NCBI GenBank assembly: GCA_025929535.1
Contig: JAICLZ010000019.1
Coordinates: 1-61,589 of the forward strand
From: Gemmatimonadaceae bacterium
GTDB lineage: Bacteria > Gemmatimonadota > Gemmatimonadetes > Gemmatimonadales > Gemmatimonadaceae
Direction: 5' to 3'
DNA: 61,589 nucleotides
Positions within the stretch are counted from its first letter, which is position 1; each line of letters opens with the position of its first letter. This document shows, piece after piece, positions 17,264 through 24,926 of this stretch. Made by a program: the position numbers and the translations under genes. Below the pieces are notes generated by a model. That model did no database searches. It was not told the DNA's origin and saw nothing but the letters and a program-made list of their open reading frames with translations.

Positions 17264-18489
17264 TTGAGCACTCTCGTGCGAAGCGGCAGCTCGCGCCCGC
17301 GGCGCGGGCCGGTGCGCTCGCGCCCGCGCGAATCCGCGACGAGCCGCATCGAGCCGAACTGCACGCGCCGCATCCGCGCCGAGGCGACGCGCACCTCATC
17401 GGAGTAGAGCGCGGCCTCGTCGAAGGCGCGGGCAAGTGCGCGCCTGGTGGCGCTGTCGGCGCTCGTGCTGTCCACCCAGAAGATGCGCCGCGGCAACGCC
17501 GGAAGCTCGGCGATGCGCCACTGATGCCCCGTACTGTCCTCGAGCGAGAGGAGCGCGCTGTCGCCGCGGATGGATCTGGCCACGACCCGATAACCCGCGT
17601 GCAGCCACCTGATCCCGGACGCGCCGCCCGCCGCGGGCAGGCCATCGCGCGCATCCTCCCACCAGCCGGGCGCGGAGACCGGAATGGGCGGGAGCGGAAG
17701 CGCGTAGCCGCCCGCGCGCGCGCCGTGCCCCGGCGCGTAGAACTTGACCGCGGGCGCGCCGTTCACCTCGGCGATGTTGAAGCTCGCATCGTCGAAGCGG
17801 AAGTCGCCGATCGCGCGGGCCGCGTCGCGCGAGCTCGAGTCGCGGGACGCGCGCAGGGAATCGCGCGCCTGCGTGAAGAGGGCGCGGCCGCGGCGGAGGA
17901 TGTACTGGCCGTTGCTGCTCCCGAAGATGTCGGCGACCGTGGGCGCTCGCGCGGTGCGAAGGTCGACGACGCCTCGGCGGGCCGTGTGCCACTCTTCGCT
18001 GCCGGTGACGGTGAGGTCGGCCTTGTACTCGTAGGAGAGATATTGGGCGTGCTGCGCGACGGTCTCGAGCTCGCTCTGCGCCGACACGTGCGGCTCGGCC
18101 TCGGGCTCATCGTCGACGTCGAGCGGATGATCGTTCGGGTGCGAGCGGCCGTACCAGCGAGCGATGTGGCTGATGGTCGTGTCCTCGAAGACGAGGGCCG
18201 AGTCGTCGCTGAGGAGATCGCGACGATACATCTGCTGGCCGACGATGAGCGCATCGGTGTAGGACCGATCGTCATCGGTGATGTAGACCTCGTAGTAGCG
18301 GCCGCCGTAGCGCGCGAGATGGAGCGGCGAGCCGCGGGAGCGGATCCCCTCCGCGCCCGTGTGCACCCAGAACGTGGAATCGCCGGCGAGCACGAGAAAT
18401 TCGCCGGCGGGAGGCGCCTCGTGGGGGCGCCGGCACGCGGCAGCGGCGAGAAGCAGGGCGAAAGCGGCGGAGGCGGCGGTGCGCGGCAT
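17260..18489 (-). CDS. hypothetical lipoprotein
   Basis: This 409-residue protein has a lipoprotein signal (LLLAAAACRRPHEAPP, Cys about 19). The mature part begins with FLVLAGDSTFWVHTG, then YYEVYITDDDRSYTDALIVGQQMYRRDL, and has an acidic middle. It ends with an Arg-rich tail. I do not recognise a domain. It is probably anchored in the envelope and is coupled to the downstream acyl-CoA thioesterase by GTGA, although the two functions do not suggest a common pathway. It is divergent from the DUF4015 lipoprotein. Confidence 0.75.
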   Translation of the reverse strand: MPRTAASAAFALLLAAAACRRPHEAPPAGEFLVLAGDSTFWVHTGAEGIRSRGSPLHLARYGGRYYEVYITDDDRSYTDALIVGQQMYRRDLLSDDSALVFEDTTISHIARWYGRSHPNDHPLDVDDEPEAEPHVSAQSELETVAQHAQYLSYEYKADLTVTGSEEWHTARRGVVDLRTARAPTVADIFGSSNGQYILRRGRALFTQARDSLRASRDSSSRDAARAIGDFRFDDASFNIAEVNGAPAVKFYAPGHGARAGGYALPLPPIPVSAPGWWEDARDGLPAAGGASGIRWLHAGYRVVARSIRGDSALLSLEDSTGHQWRIAELPALPRRIFWVDSTSADSATRRALARAFDEAALYSDEVRVASARMRRVQFGSMRLVADSRGRERTGPRRGRELPLRTRVLK

Positions 18490-18594
18490 GCGATCAGGAA
18501 TATAGCGTGTGACGGAAGCGGCAGGATCGTCGTAGTTTACCGTCGCCGTCCCGCAGCATCGCGGTATCATCCTCAGCAGAGCATCCCCTACCAA

Positions 18595-19803
18595 ATGCGC
18601 AGCATCCCCATCCTTTTTCTTGCGCTCGCAGCGTGCGGCGCCGGAGAAGGAAAAAGTACGGTGGTCGCCCAACAGCCGGCACATGCCGCCGCTGCAACTC
18701 CCGCAAGCTCCGCGTCGGAGCACGCGCTCGCGAAAACGGACACGCTCGCGAAGACATTCGCGGACGACTCGCAGATCGTGCGGGCGCTGTACGTGAATCG
18801 ATGGGCCTCGCAGAGCGCGAAGCGGATGCACGAGCTGATCGCGATCGCGGATACCACGGAGATCAACGCCTTCGTGATCGACATGAAGGACGAGTTCGGG
18901 CTGAACTTCGACAGCCCGGACACGCTCGTGAAGCGCAACGCCGGCAGTGCGGGGAAGATTCCGCATCTGAGGGAGCTGCTGGACACGCTGCACGCGCATC
19001 ACATTCTGCCGATCGCGCGGCTCGTGACGTTCAAGGATTCGGTTGCCGCGCGCAACAATCCGCAGCACGTGATCCGGAAGCCGGACGGCACGCCGTGGCG
19101 CGACAAGAAGGGGCTCACCTGGGTGGATCCGTACGATCACGCGATCTGGGAATACGACATTCGCGTGGCGGAGGAGATGGCGAAGATGGGTTTCGCCGAG
19201 GTGCAGTTCGACTACATCCGCTTTCCGGAGCCGTACAAGAGCCTGCCCGAGCAGGTGTTCAAGGATGCGAACGGCGTGACCAAGCCGCACGCGCTGGGCG
19301 AGTTCTTCAAGACGGCGTGCCCGCGCGTGCACGTCGCGGGTGCGCGCTGCACGGCGGACATCTTCGGGCTGGTGACGACGGTGCCGGGTGCGCTCGAGAT
19401 CGGGCAGCAATGGGAGGAGCTCGCACCGCACGCCGACGTGCTCCTGCCGATGGTGTACCCGTCGCACTACCCGCACGGCTCGTTCGGCGTGGACCGTCCC
19501 AACGCGGAGCCGTACAAGATCGTCTACGCGGCGATCCATCGCGCGCACGAGCGCGATCTGAAAATCGGCGTGGGCGCGGGCAACCACGTGCGACCATGGC
19601 TGCAGGCCTTCTCACTCAAGGGCATGTCGCCGAAGTACGGCGCGGCGGAGCTGGAGGAGCAGAAGCGCGCGGTATACGACGCAGGCTACGACGGCTGGGT
19701 GCTCTGGAGCCCGGGATCCGTGTACGAACCGTTCCTGAGCGCGCTCGAGAAGAAGGAAGTATCGCGCAAGAAGGCTTTCGTGGCAGCGGCGAAAGCGAGG
19801 TGA
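18595..19803 (+). CDS. putative glycoside hydrolase lipoprotein (DUF4015 family)
   Basis: This 402-residue lipoprotein (LALAACGAGEG, Cys about 14) has a TIM-barrel-like domain from about 60 to 390. Characteristic blocks are RALYVNRWA, NAFVIDMKDEFG, HILPIARLVTFKD, the FAEVQFDYIRFPEP strand, VLLPMVYPSHYP and GYDGWVLWSPGSVYE. These match the DUF4015 putative glycosyl-hydrolase domain, distantly related to alpha-amylase-type barrels; Asp in FDYIRFP is a likely active-site residue. It should act on a polysaccharide outside the cytoplasm. Substrate and activity are not established for the family. Confidence 0.83.
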   Translation: MRSIPILFLALAACGAGEGKSTVVAQQPAHAAAATPASSASEHALAKTDTLAKTFADDSQIVRALYVNRWASQSAKRMHELIAIADTTEINAFVIDMKDEFGLNFDSPDTLVKRNAGSAGKIPHLRELLDTLHAHHILPIARLVTFKDSVAARNNPQHVIRKPDGTPWRDKKGLTWVDPYDHAIWEYDIRVAEEMAKMGFAEVQFDYIRFPEPYKSLPEQVFKDANGVTKPHALGEFFKTACPRVHVAGARCTADIFGLVTTVPGALEIGQQWEELAPHADVLLPMVYPSHYPHGSFGVDRPNAEPYKIVYAAIHRAHERDLKIGVGAGNHVRPWLQAFSLKGMSPKYGAAELEEQKRAVYDAGYDGWVLWSPGSVYEPFLSALEKKEVSRKKAFVAAAKAR

Positions 19804-19928
19804 GGCGAGAAGCGCAACAGCCGCTCGGGCTGGTGTAGAGCGCTTCAGTGACTTCGGCTGCCAACCAACGAACCAACGCTCCCCATGCGCACCGCCCCGT
19901 CGCAGCGCACCGGTACGATCCGTCTTTC

Positions 19929-19955
19929 ATCCGTCAAATCCGTTCAATCCGTATT
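19929..19955. repeat. three tandem 9-bp repeats (ATCCGTNNN)
   Basis: ATCCGTCAA, ATCCGTTCA and ATCCGTATT follow each other without gaps in the 267-base gap (19804-20070) between the DUF4015 gene and the convergent aminotransferase. Nothing else in that gap is recognisable. They may be a small protein-binding array or replication slippage. Confidence 0.5.
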
Positions 19956-20070
19956 CCCAAAATTGTCGATGCCTGCAACGTGCGCGCTTGCCCAGAAAGG
20001 CACCCGCCGCTCGGGCTCGCAACAGTATGAGTGACACGAAGAAAACGAGCCGAATCGGCCGCCTCGCGGA

Positions 20071-21363
20071 CTACTCGCTCTTGCCGGCGCGATTTGCAAT
20101 GGCCCGTACGCCGCTCACGAGTCGCTCGACCTCTTCGCGGGTCGTATAGCACGCCAGGCCGGCACGCACCCATCCGGAGCTGCCGATCTCGAGCCGCTCG
20201 GCTATCGTTGCCGCGTAAAAGTTTCCATTCGGCACGAAGACGCCGGCTGCGTTTGCGAGCCGCGTTGCGACGGTGCGAGAGTCGATCCCCTTCACGGTGA
20301 AGGAGACAGTGGGCGTGCGTGGAGCGTCGCTCGGGGGTACGCCGTGGAGCGCGACGCCGGGAATCGCGGCGAGCCCATCCCACAACGATGCGAACAGCAG
20401 CTCGCTGCGAGCATGGATCGCGTCGTACGCGCGCGCGAGTCGTGCGCGGCGCGCGTCGCTGGCGCCGATGGGCGCGCTTCCGCCGAGTGATGCGAGAAAG
20501 CCTATCGCGGCCGTGATACCCGCCAGCGCCTCGAAGTTGAGCGTGCCGGTTTCCCAGCGATCGGGCGCGTGCGCCGGAGCGGGAGCGAGCTTTGCGACAT
20601 CGAGCGTGGCCAGCAACTCGTGCCTTCCATACAGCAGACCTGCGTGCGGGCCGTAGAACTTGTACGCCGAGCACGCGAGAAAATCGCAGTCGAGCGCGCG
20701 AACGTCCACGAGCGCGTGCGGCACGTACGCCACGGCATCGACGAAGACCAGCGCTCCGTGCGCGTGCGCGAGAGCGGCTGCGCACGCGACGTCCGTGATC
20801 GTGCCGAGCGCATTCGACGCGGCGCCGATCGCGAGCAGCTTCGTGCGCGGGCCGATCTTGTGCTCGAGATCCGCCCAGTCGAGCGCGTACGTGCCGGTGT
20901 GCATCCGGACCGTGCGGATCACCGCCCCGCGCTCGGCCGCGAGCCTCGTCCAGGGCGCGACGTTCGCGTGGTGATCGAGCTCGGTGACGACGATCTCATC
21001 GCCGGGCGAGATCGTGGGCGCTATCGCGCGCGACAGCGAAAACGTGAGCGTGGTCATGTTCGCGCCGAACGCCACCTCGCTCGGACTCGCGCCGAGCAGA
21101 TCGGCGGCCGCCGCGCGCGCCGCATCGATGACGACGTCCGTCTCGACGCTGGTCGGGTACGCCCAGTGCGAGTTCGCGTTGTGATGCAGCAGGTACTCGC
21201 TGATCGCGTCGACCACGCTCGCGGGCACCTGCGTGCCGCCCGGCCCGTCGAAATACGCAACGCGATGTCCGCCGTGCACGCGCTCGAGCGCGGGGAACTG
21301 CGCGCGAATCTCATCGATGTCCGGCGCAGTCGCGGCCTGCGGACGAACCGCGGACGCGGTCAC
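20071..21363 (-). CDS. class V aminotransferase-fold enzyme (cysteine desulfurase-like)
   Basis: This 430-residue protein is a fold-type I PLP enzyme. It shows the aminotransferase V blocks YFDGPGGTQVP, NANSHWAYPTS, VVTELDHHANVAPW, GALVFVDAVAYVPH (Asp to the PLP nitrogen) and SAYKFYGPHAGLLYG (PLP Lys). It resembles the cysteine-desulfurase-like subfamily named for VC1184, whose substrate is unclear, more than NifS or SufS; the C-terminal Cys loop of true desulfurases is not obvious. The GTG at 21363 overlaps the stop of the upstream dehydrogenase (GTGA), so the pair is coupled. Long upstream in-frame extensions are shadow. Confidence 0.87.
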   Translation of the reverse strand: MTASAVRPQAATAPDIDEIRAQFPALERVHGGHRVAYFDGPGGTQVPASVVDAISEYLLHHNANSHWAYPTSVETDVVIDAARAAAADLLGASPSEVAFGANMTTLTFSLSRAIAPTISPGDEIVVTELDHHANVAPWTRLAAERGAVIRTVRMHTGTYALDWADLEHKIGPRTKLLAIGAASNALGTITDVACAAALAHAHGALVFVDAVAYVPHALVDVRALDCDFLACSAYKFYGPHAGLLYGRHELLATLDVAKLAPAPAHAPDRWETGTLNFEALAGITAAIGFLASLGGSAPIGASDARRARLARAYDAIHARSELLFASLWDGLAAIPGVALHGVPPSDAPRTPTVSFTVKGIDSRTVATRLANAAGVFVPNGNFYAATIAERLEIGSSGWVRAGLACYTTREEVERLVSGVRAIANRAGKSE

Positions 21364-22256
21364 GTGATCTCCACTCCGGCCCACTGCTCGAGGACGCGCA
21401 CGGCCTCCACGTGGTCGGCTTCTTCGCCGAGCATCGCGTGCGCGGCGCGAAAGAGCTCGCTCGTGAGCTGGAGGAGTGGCGAGGGCACCTTGTTGTCGCG
21501 CGCGACGCCAGCCGCGATACCGACATCCTTGTCGAGCAGCGCGAGACGGAAGGTGCGCGGATACGCGCGCGTGAGCACGCGCTCCGGGAAGAGACGCTCC
21601 GTGGTGCGGCTGCTCCCGCTCGACGTGTTGATCACATCGAGTGCGAGCGCCGGCGACACGCCGGCCTTGGTGAGCGCGGCGAGCCCTTCGGCGGCGGCCC
21701 ACACGTGGACCGCGAGCAGGGCGTTGTTCACCGCCTTCACCGCATCGCCCGACCCCGTGGGCCCGCAGAGCACGATCTTCTCGCCGAATGTGCGAAGCAC
21801 CGGCATCGCGCGGTCGAACAGCGCCTCGTCGCCGCCGCACATCACCGTGAGCGTTCCCTTCTCCGCTCCGCTGGTGCCGCCGCTCACCGGGGCATCGATG
21901 TAGCCCACGCCGATCGCGGCGAGCCGCGCGGAGATCGTGCGCGAGGTGGGGGGATCGCCCGAGGTGCAGTCGATGACCATCGAGCCGGGCGCGATTCCCG
22001 CGAGCAGCCCTTCGGCGCCCTCGAGCAGCGTGTCGACATCCTGCGACGTCGGGAGACAGGTCACGACGAACTCGGCGCCGCGCACCGCGTCCGCCGGCGA
22101 TTTGGCCACGCGTACACCGGTGCCCACCGAGAATGCGAAGGTGCGCGCCCTCGACGCCGTGCGATTCCACACGGCGAGCTCGAAGGGAGGCTGCGCGAGA
22201 TGTTTGGCCATGGGCGCGCCGATCGCACCGAGGCCGAGGAAGGCGACTCGTGTCAT
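21360..22256 (-). CDS. NAD(P)-dependent beta-hydroxyacid dehydrogenase (3-hydroxyisobutyrate dehydrogenase family)
   Basis: This 298-residue protein has an N-terminal Rossmann domain (FLGLGAIGAPMAKHL, GxGxxG type), the NAD segment VVTCLPTSQDV and the substrate loop IDAPVSGGTSGAEKGTL. The catalytic Lys lies in GSGDAVKAVNNAL. Length and motifs match 3-hydroxyisobutyrate, glyoxylate or succinic-semialdehyde reductases. It should interconvert a beta-hydroxyacid and its semialdehyde. It is the first gene of a coupled pair with the PLP enzyme; together they could process an amino acid-derived semialdehyde, though this is inference. Confidence 0.9.
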   Translation of the reverse strand: MTRVAFLGLGAIGAPMAKHLAQPPFELAVWNRTASRARTFAFSVGTGVRVAKSPADAVRGAEFVVTCLPTSQDVDTLLEGAEGLLAGIAPGSMVIDCTSGDPPTSRTISARLAAIGVGYIDAPVSGGTSGAEKGTLTVMCGGDEALFDRAMPVLRTFGEKIVLCGPTGSGDAVKAVNNALLAVHVWAAAEGLAALTKAGVSPALALDVINTSSGSSRTTERLFPERVLTRAYPRTFRLALLDKDVGIAAGVARDNKVPSPLLQLTSELFRAAHAMLGEEADHVEAVRVLEQWAGVEIT

Positions 22257-22286
22257 ACGGACAATATGATCAGGAAAGCGCGCCCG

Positions 22287-24902
22287 TTACAGGCTGAACC
22301 AGTACGACGCCTTGATCAGAAAGGTGTTGTCCGGATGGATCGCGTACAGGTCGCGCGTGCTGCCGTGCACGTTCAGATTGCCGAAGGCCGATCCGTCGTT
22401 CTCAAAGCTGCGCCCCTGCGTCCACACCGCGTAGATGGTGGATCCCGCGCGATACTCCCACCGCAGCACGACGTTCGAGTTGAAGTCGGCCACATCGAAG
22501 TTGTACGCGGATGCGCCTTCGGGTGTGCCGTACGGGTTGAACCGCCTGTTGTAGTTCTCGTTGCGCGGGTCATCGCTCAGCTCGCGCCAGTCGGTGTAGC
22601 GACCGCTGCTCACGAAGGGCTGCGCGTAGACCTGCAGCGACAGCTTGGGGCTCATCGTGTAGTCGACGCGCGCCGTGAGCGAGACGGTGTTCTGATCGAT
22701 GTGCCCGAAGGTGTACGCCGTATCCGCGCTACCGTTGGTGATCAGGTTGTCCATCCACTGATTGTTGTCCGAGTTGTGATCGAAGTGCGGCGAGAGCGAT
22801 CCCGTGAAGCTGCGCGACACGCGAAAGGTGAGCGTTGGATCAACGCCGTAGCCCCACGACAGGGCGCCCGTGGAGCTGAAGGCGTAGAAACCGAGCGATG
22901 GGAGCAGGCGAAGTCGCGGATCGCCGTCGATCTCGAAGGACGCGTCCGTGTACGGCAGTCTGCGCAGCGCGGGGCCGCCGCGAGAGGCGCGGTCGTCGAA
23001 CACCGGAAGAAAGCGATGCCACGTGAACCCGCCGTGCGCCCACCAGCTGTTCGTGAGCTCGGCGTCCACGAAGAATCCCGCATCGTCGTCCGTGAGATCG
23101 GAGGCGCTCATGCGCATCGTGCTCCACTGCAGGTGCTGCGAGAGGTTCACGAGAAGCTGGCGATAGAGGTGCGTCGGTTTCACGAGCTCCAGACCGAGCC
23201 ACGTGCTCTGGCGCTGCAAGCCGGCCTCCGTGAGAAAGCCGAGGTCGTTCACCTCGAAGCCCGGAGAATAGCGCGTGAAGCCCTCGAAGAACTGTATCGT
23301 GCCATTCACCTTCTCGAACGACAGCCGCTCCGCGTCGCCGCCCATCGAGGTGCGCGTAGTGTCGTAGGCCTCGCCGTCGCCGGGCTTCTGGTAGTAATGC
23401 GTGCTGTTGGCCTGCGTGACGGCGATCCCGCGCGGCGATCCGGACACCTCGCTCTTCACGAAATAGCCGGAAACGCGGTAATCGTTGTGATGGAGATCGC
23501 GGCGAAAATCGAGGCCGCCGACGTACGCGGCGCGCCGGAGCGAATCGGCGGCAAAATCATCGAGCGTGCGATTCACGCCGGTGAGCATCACGCCGACATT
23601 TCCCTTGTCGTCGGGAAGCTCCTGCTGCGCGCGCGCCACCACGTAGTTCGAGCGCGGCTCGAGCGTCTGGCCGAGCGATCCGGCCTCGCGCTGTGTCGCC
23701 GCCTCGAGCACGCCCACCGACAGCCCGTGCTGCGTGCGCCCGGTGAGCTTGGCCGCTCCGAGAATGGACGTGTACGCGGGGAGGAGCGCGGTGGTGGAGG
23801 TGTCCGTGATCTCCGGAGCGCGGCCGATGCGCCGCGAGTAGAAGAGATTGTTGCACGCGCCCATGTGACACTGCAGATCGAAGCGGAAGATTCCCGCGCC
23901 CTCGATGAAGAAGGGGCGCTTCTCCTGATAGTACGTCTCGAACGCGGAGAGATTCAGCACGGCGGGATCGGACTCGACCTGGCCGAAATCCGGATTCACG
24001 GTGGCGTCGAGCGTGAAGTTCGACGTGACGCCGTACTTGATGTCGGCGCCGCCGGTGAGCTGCTGCTGATGTCCGTACACGAGCGCGGGCGTTGTGGTGG
24101 TCACGTTCTTCGTCACCGCGTACGGCATGATCTCGAGGTGGCGCGGCGTGCCGAGCCCTTCGATGCCGGTGAGCTCTCCGAACTGCGAGGCGATGCCCGT
24201 GCGGTCGCGGCGAATGAGCGGCCAGCTGTCGCGCTCATTGAGGCGCGCGATGTCGCGCACGACGCCGAAGCCGAAGACGTGGCTCGCGCCGCGCGGGAAA
24301 CGCATCTGGCTGAACGGCACGCGATACTCCGCGATCCATCCCTGCGCATCGATGGCCGTCGCGACATCCCACACGCCGTCCCACGACGGATCTTCCTGGG
24401 AGTCGTTGAAGGTGTAGAAGTCGCTCTTCACGCCTCTCGGGTTCACCGCGAGCTCGTATCCGGTGCGACGATCATGGTACGAATCGATCATGATCTTCAC
24501 GCGGTCCGACGGCGTCGACACATCGCGGCGGCTGAGGAACGCGCGGATGCTGTCGGGATGCGGATCGTACATCCGGACGAGCACGTAGAGAAAGCGATCG
24601 TCGAAGGCGACCTTGACGGACGTGCGAAAGGAGGCGGCGGCGCCGCTCGACGGCGAGAACTGCTGAAAGGCCGAGATCTCGGGCGCGGTGCGCCAGATGG
24701 GGTCATCGTCCTTGCCGTCGAGCACCGGCGGCGCCGGCGCGCGAACGGCTACGGCATTCACGGTGGTGGCGGGGCCTGGCTCACGCGGTGGCGAGTGCGA
24801 TGGCGAGTGCGATGGCGCAAGCGACTGCGCGTGCAACGACTGCAGCGCGAGGGGCACGGCGAGCGTGAGGATCAGACGATTCAGCGACGACGCGAGCGCC
24901 AC
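22287..24902 (-). CDS. DUF5916 outer-membrane-type protein with CBM9-like domain
   Basis: This 871-residue protein has a signal peptide (ending SLHAQ) and a short Ser/Pro-His linker. A CBM9-like carbohydrate-binding domain (about 50-230; PPVLDGKDDDPIW ... EYRVPFSQMRFP) comes next, then a DUF5916 region that looks like a large outer-membrane beta barrel. Many alternating aromatic strands end at a terminal Phe-Ser-Leu (SYWFSL), a typical barrel C-terminus. DUF5916 proteins are frequent in Gemmatimonadota and Bacteroidetes; their function is unknown. It starts with GTG at 24902, only 24 bases after the 809-residue gene, and could be cotranscribed with that module. Confidence 0.85.
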   Translation of the reverse strand: MALASSLNRLILTLAVPLALQSLHAQSLAPSHSPSHSPPREPGPATTVNAVAVRAPAPPVLDGKDDDPIWRTAPEISAFQQFSPSSGAAASFRTSVKVAFDDRFLYVLVRMYDPHPDSIRAFLSRRDVSTPSDRVKIMIDSYHDRRTGYELAVNPRGVKSDFYTFNDSQEDPSWDGVWDVATAIDAQGWIAEYRVPFSQMRFPRGASHVFGFGVVRDIARLNERDSWPLIRRDRTGIASQFGELTGIEGLGTPRHLEIMPYAVTKNVTTTTPALVYGHQQQLTGGADIKYGVTSNFTLDATVNPDFGQVESDPAVLNLSAFETYYQEKRPFFIEGAGIFRFDLQCHMGACNNLFYSRRIGRAPEITDTSTTALLPAYTSILGAAKLTGRTQHGLSVGVLEAATQREAGSLGQTLEPRSNYVVARAQQELPDDKGNVGVMLTGVNRTLDDFAADSLRRAAYVGGLDFRRDLHHNDYRVSGYFVKSEVSGSPRGIAVTQANSTHYYQKPGDGEAYDTTRTSMGGDAERLSFEKVNGTIQFFEGFTRYSPGFEVNDLGFLTEAGLQRQSTWLGLELVKPTHLYRQLLVNLSQHLQWSTMRMSASDLTDDDAGFFVDAELTNSWWAHGGFTWHRFLPVFDDRASRGGPALRRLPYTDASFEIDGDPRLRLLPSLGFYAFSSTGALSWGYGVDPTLTFRVSRSFTGSLSPHFDHNSDNNQWMDNLITNGSADTAYTFGHIDQNTVSLTARVDYTMSPKLSLQVYAQPFVSSGRYTDWRELSDDPRNENYNRRFNPYGTPEGASAYNFDVADFNSNVVLRWEYRAGSTIYAVWTQGRSFENDGSAFGNLNVHGSTRDLYAIHPDNTFLIKASYWFSL

Positions 24903-24926
24903 GCGTGTTCCGGGGTTGGGGACAAG

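Noticed and set aside
18490..19587. Extension of the 17260-18489 lipoprotein frame
   Set aside because: It is antisense to the DUF4015 gene, while the start at 18489 gives a proper lipoprotein signal.
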